Shown in pieces: positions 61,569 to 64,000 of a stretch of 64,000 nucleotides of DNA; position 1 is the first letter of the stretch; the number at the start of each line of letters is the position of its first letter. Location: contig JBAZSJ010000013.1 in NCBI GenBank assembly GCA_041662485.1, forward strand, positions 1-64,000, given 5' to 3'. Under the pieces are notes generated by a model. That model ran no database searches, was not told the origin of the DNA, and saw only the letters and a program-made list of their open reading frames with translations. Both the position numbers and the translations under genes were made by a program. This stretch comes from Rariglobus sp041662485. GTDB lineage: Bacteria > Verrucomicrobiota > Verrucomicrobiia > Opitutales > Opitutaceae.

Positions 61569-64000
61569 TCAAGGCGTGGAGGCGGGCACGGAGAGCTTGA
61601 TCAGGCCGCCCAGCTTGGGCGCGGTCTTGGTCGCGCCAGGCAACAGGAAGAAGCCCTGCCCCACCGTGTCGCCCGCCGCCGGAGCGACCAGTTGCAGGAA
61701 CGTGCCCTCCAACGGAACCACCCGGGCGGGCATGGAACCGACCGCCGCCAGATTCATCGTGCCGGTAAAGGAACCGTCCGCCAGATTCACCGTCGCGGTC
61801 AGCGAAGACGTGCCGCTTCCCGTGAGCGTCGCGGTCGTCCCCGACGCGGGCAACGTCACGGTGACCGGCAGACTGTAAGTGTTGTTCGGAGATTGGTTGG
61901 ACAGTCCTTGGATGGCCCCCGCGTCCGCGCGGGAAACCAGCAGCGTGAGCGTGCGGCCGGAACCCAGGCCCAGCTTGGTGGCCAGCGCCCCCACGTCGGC
62001 GACAGGCGTCCACGGCTCGACGACCAGGTTGAGACCGAGCCAGCCAAAGCCGGCGGGGAACACCTTGTCCTTGGTGCTGGCGTTCTTGCTCCAATAAAAA
62101 TCCTGCCCCCGACCGGAGGCCACATGGTAGGTCGAAGGCTGCCCGTCGCGCGGGCTAAGCGGCAGAAAGCCCGCCGCATAACTCCACGCCCGCTTGTAGG
62201 GCATGATCATGGGCCGGTAGGTCCCATCGGCGTCGGTCGCATACGAACCGGTCACCACCGTCCCGTCCGAAAACTTCCCGCGCAACGACATCACTCCCGT
62301 GGGAGCGATCGTCACCACCATATGGCCGGCCCCCGAGGGAGCGGGCAGCGTTCCATAGTTGTAAACATCGCCCAGCGTCATCGCATAGGAACCTTGCCAA
62401 GGGGCCGGCGAGCTCGCGCCGTAGCCGCCCACCTTCGCGCCGCCTACCATGGTATCGACCGAGGGCGGCGTCCCCGGAAGGGTCAAAGAGCCCGTGAAAA
62501 CACCATCCCGGTCCACCGCGATGGCCAGCGTGGCGCCACCTTTCAACGGAATGCTGGCAGACGCCGACGAGTTGAGGGCGTTCAAGGCAAGCACGCCCTT
62601 CAACTTGGCGACAAACCCGTTTCCATACGTCATCGTGCCGGTGTAAGCCCCGTTCGCGGCGACCAGAATCGCGATCTTGCCGCTCGGCACGCCGCCGGTG
62701 CTGAACAGCAGTCCCTCAAACGCACCGGTCATCGCCGGCAAAAACGGCTGCACCACCAGCATGCGGGTCGTCACCGCGCTCTTCGTCTTCCCCACCTGAG
62801 ACCAGGCCGTGTAGCTGTAGACCCCGGGACCGGACGCGACCGTGCCGGTGATCTGGCCGGTCGAGGCGTTGATTTTCAGACCTTTGGGCAACCCTTTGGC
62901 AAAGTATTTGGTGCCGGCGCTCGCGCCGCCGCCCGCGATAGCCAGCGGAGACCCTTGATGCACCACGCTCGGAGCCGCGCCCAAAACAGTGATGCGCTGG
63001 GCGGTCGTTGTCGTGCCGGCCCCGACGGCGGTCACGATGCAGTGATACTGGTCGCCCGCCGCCACCAAGTTGGCCGGCACCATCAAGCTCGCGGTGGTCG
63101 TGCCCGTGTAGCCGTCGCCATCATGAATGTCGGCCCAGCCCGCGCCGCCTGCGGGAAACCGCTGCCATTGGAATGTCGCCGCAGCCGTGTTGGCCACGCG
63201 AAAGGCCGCCGCCTGACCCGCACCGACGGTCACTCCTGTCGAGCTGGCGATAAAGGTGGATTCCACGACGTGCCCGCTCGTGTCGGCGGCACGCACGGTG
63301 ATGCCCGCCGCGCCTGCGGCCTGCGGAACGAGGACGAGCTGGCTGGTCGCGAGCGTGGCCCCGGTGATGCTCGCGGTGATGATGGCCGGATTGGTGCTCT
63401 CCACGCTCAGGAGCGGCAACAGCGGCAAGGAGTCGATCACCACCAGGTTGCTGATCTGCAGCGAGCCACCCGTGTAATTATACAGGGGCATGTCCGTGAA
63501 ATCGCCCCCGAACAAGCCCGAGGCATCATAAGTTGGGATGGCCGCGATCGCATCCGCCACCGACATGCCGGTGCCCAAGACCTGCGCAAAGACGGTGAAG
63601 CCGCCGTTTTGGTTGTCCAGGTTGGCGCTGTTGTCCACGAGGTTGATGAACCACTGGTTGGTGGCGCTGTTGATCGTCTCCGGCGTGGGATCTTGTCCCT
63701 CGGCCGGCCCCACCTTGGCCATGGCCAGCGTGCCGCGCGTGTTGGAGAGATTGAACTCGTTGACCACGGTCCCCAGCGACTGCACATCGTAAACCGTCGA
63801 GCCGCCCAGGGTATGACCGCCCGTCTGAAATATAAAATCCGCCACCAAACGCTGGATCAGCAGATGATCATAGGCCCCGGACGTCACATAGCTCAGGAAA
63901 TTGGCCACCGTGGCGGGCGCCTTGTCGTCGCGCAGCTCGATGTTGATCTTCCCCAGTGTGGTGTTGAGTTGCACGACCTGCCCCGTTGCTCCGGGAATCC
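61569..64000 (-). CDS. Secreted cyclophilin-type PPIase with Ig-like domains (partial, 5' end outside)
   Basis: At least 809 residues; the frame is open through the window end. A cyclophilin domain comes first in the visible part (LGKINIELRDDKAPATVANF, QWFINLVDNSANLDNQNGG, FTVFAQVLGTGMSVADAI). An Ig-like domain follows (AAFRVANTAAATFQWQRFPA), then a putative-Ig/cadherin-type module (GLPKGLKINASTGQITGTVA), then two beta-repeat modules of the type FEGLLF...GAYTGTMTYG common in Verrucomicrobia surface proteins. PPIase activity is possible on exported proteins; the Arg of the active site is not obvious. Confidence 0.85.
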   Translation of the reverse strand, partial: IPGATGQVVQLNTTLGKINIELRDDKAPATVANFLSYVTSGAYDHLLIQRLVADFIFQTGGHTLGGSTVYDVQSLGTVVNEFNLSNTRGTLAMAKVGPAEGQDPTPETINSATNQWFINLVDNSANLDNQNGGFTVFAQVLGTGMSVADAIAAIPTYDASGLFGGDFTDMPLYNYTGGSLQISNLVVIDSLPLLPLLSVESTNPAIITASITGATLATSQLVLVPQAAGAAGITVRAADTSGHVVESTFIASSTGVTVGAGQAAAFRVANTAAATFQWQRFPAGGAGWADIHDGDGYTGTTTASLMVPANLVAAGDQYHCIVTAVGAGTTTTAQRITVLGAAPSVVHQGSPLAIAGGGASAGTKYFAKGLPKGLKINASTGQITGTVASGPGVYSYTAWSQVGKTKSAVTTRMLVVQPFLPAMTGAFEGLLFSTGGVPSGKIAILVAANGAYTGTMTYGNGFVAKLKGVLALNALNSSASASIPLKGGATLAIAVDRDGVFTGSLTLPGTPPSVDTMVGGAKVGGYGASSPAPWQGSYAMTLGDVYNYGTLPAPSGAGHMVVTIAPTGVMSLRGKFSDGTVVTGSYATDADGTYRPMIMPYKRAWSYAAGFLPLSPRDGQPSTYHVASGRGQDFYWSKNASTKDKVFPAGFGWLGLNLVVEPWTPVADVGALATKLGLGSGRTLTLLVSRADAGAIQGLSNQSPNNTYSLPVTVTLPASGTTATLTGSGTSSLTATVNLADGSFTGTMNLAAVGSMPARVVPLEGTFLQLVAPAAGDTVGQGFFLLPGATKTAPKLGGLIKLSVPASTP

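Overview
The window looks like a high-GC chromosome of a Verrucomicrobia-type bacterium, probably close to Opitutaceae. The signs are a PEP-CTERM exported protein, an SHD1-like secreted protein, a free-standing four-helix-bundle (23S rRNA IVP-type) gene, a D-lyxose isomerase sugar operon, a LutABC/rhamnulokinase pair, and very heavy seeding with small palindromic repeats. This is inferred from gene content; no 16S rRNA gene is present.

Layout. 0-1.4 kb: tail of an IS110-type transposase and a secreted SHD1-like protein between two inverted copies of a repeat. 1.4-6.6 kb: a two-gene unit, a receiver-like/coiled-coil protein with 336-bp internal repeats and a PilM-like membrane protein. 6.8-10.2 kb: ClpB and a TonB-like protein. 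10.3-17.3 kb: a DeoR-controlled mannoside/lyxose-type sugar operon (aldolase, Gfo/Idh/MocA dehydrogenase, D-lyxose isomerase, PfkB kinase, GH2 beta-mannosidase). 17.4-21.0 kb: a glycolate oxidase locus (glcD, glcF) invaded by heptamer-built hairpin elements that split glcF and flank a four-helix-bundle gene. 21.0-25.6 kb: AT-richer orphan genes, tRNA-Val(CAC), a secreted nuclease, endonuclease III, a PEP-CTERM protein and remnants of a nucleotidyltransferase module. 25.6-28.6 kb: glycine decarboxylase (gcvP) with a REP pair read in frame inside it.

28.6-38.5 kb is a defence/mobile island. It holds a RAYT (REP-associated transposase) among about twenty copies of its probable GTAG-headed REP substrate, three toxin-antitoxin modules plus a toxin remnant, an unusual DUF1016-SNase fusion, and a type I-like restriction-modification locus. 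In that locus the nuclease-methylase gene is split by an IS1380-family element whose precise removal would restore the frame.

38.5-41.3 kb carries a FAH-family hydrolase, a polysaccharide deacetylase and a VTT-type membrane protein. 41.35-53.5 kb is a contiguous aryl polyene/xanthomonadin-like pigment cluster: two ACPs, two ketosynthases, a KS-like chain-length factor, two acyltransferases, GT2, a LolA-like protein, an MMPL exporter, an AMP ligase, PAP2 and a chorismatase to make the hydroxybenzoate starter. It has no ketoreductase or dehydratase. The ligase carries two covarying palindromes translated in frame.

53.5-64 kb: a lipoprotein, a cupin, a large membrane protein, lutCBA (lactate oxidation) divergent from rhamnulokinase (rhamnose breakdown yields lactaldehyde and then lactate, so the pair makes metabolic sense), and the C-terminal part of a secreted cyclophilin/Ig-type protein. 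The dominant theme is small repeats that enter coding sequences (gcvP, glcF, glcD, lutB, the AMP ligase, vapC and the RAYT itself) and are often accommodated in frame.
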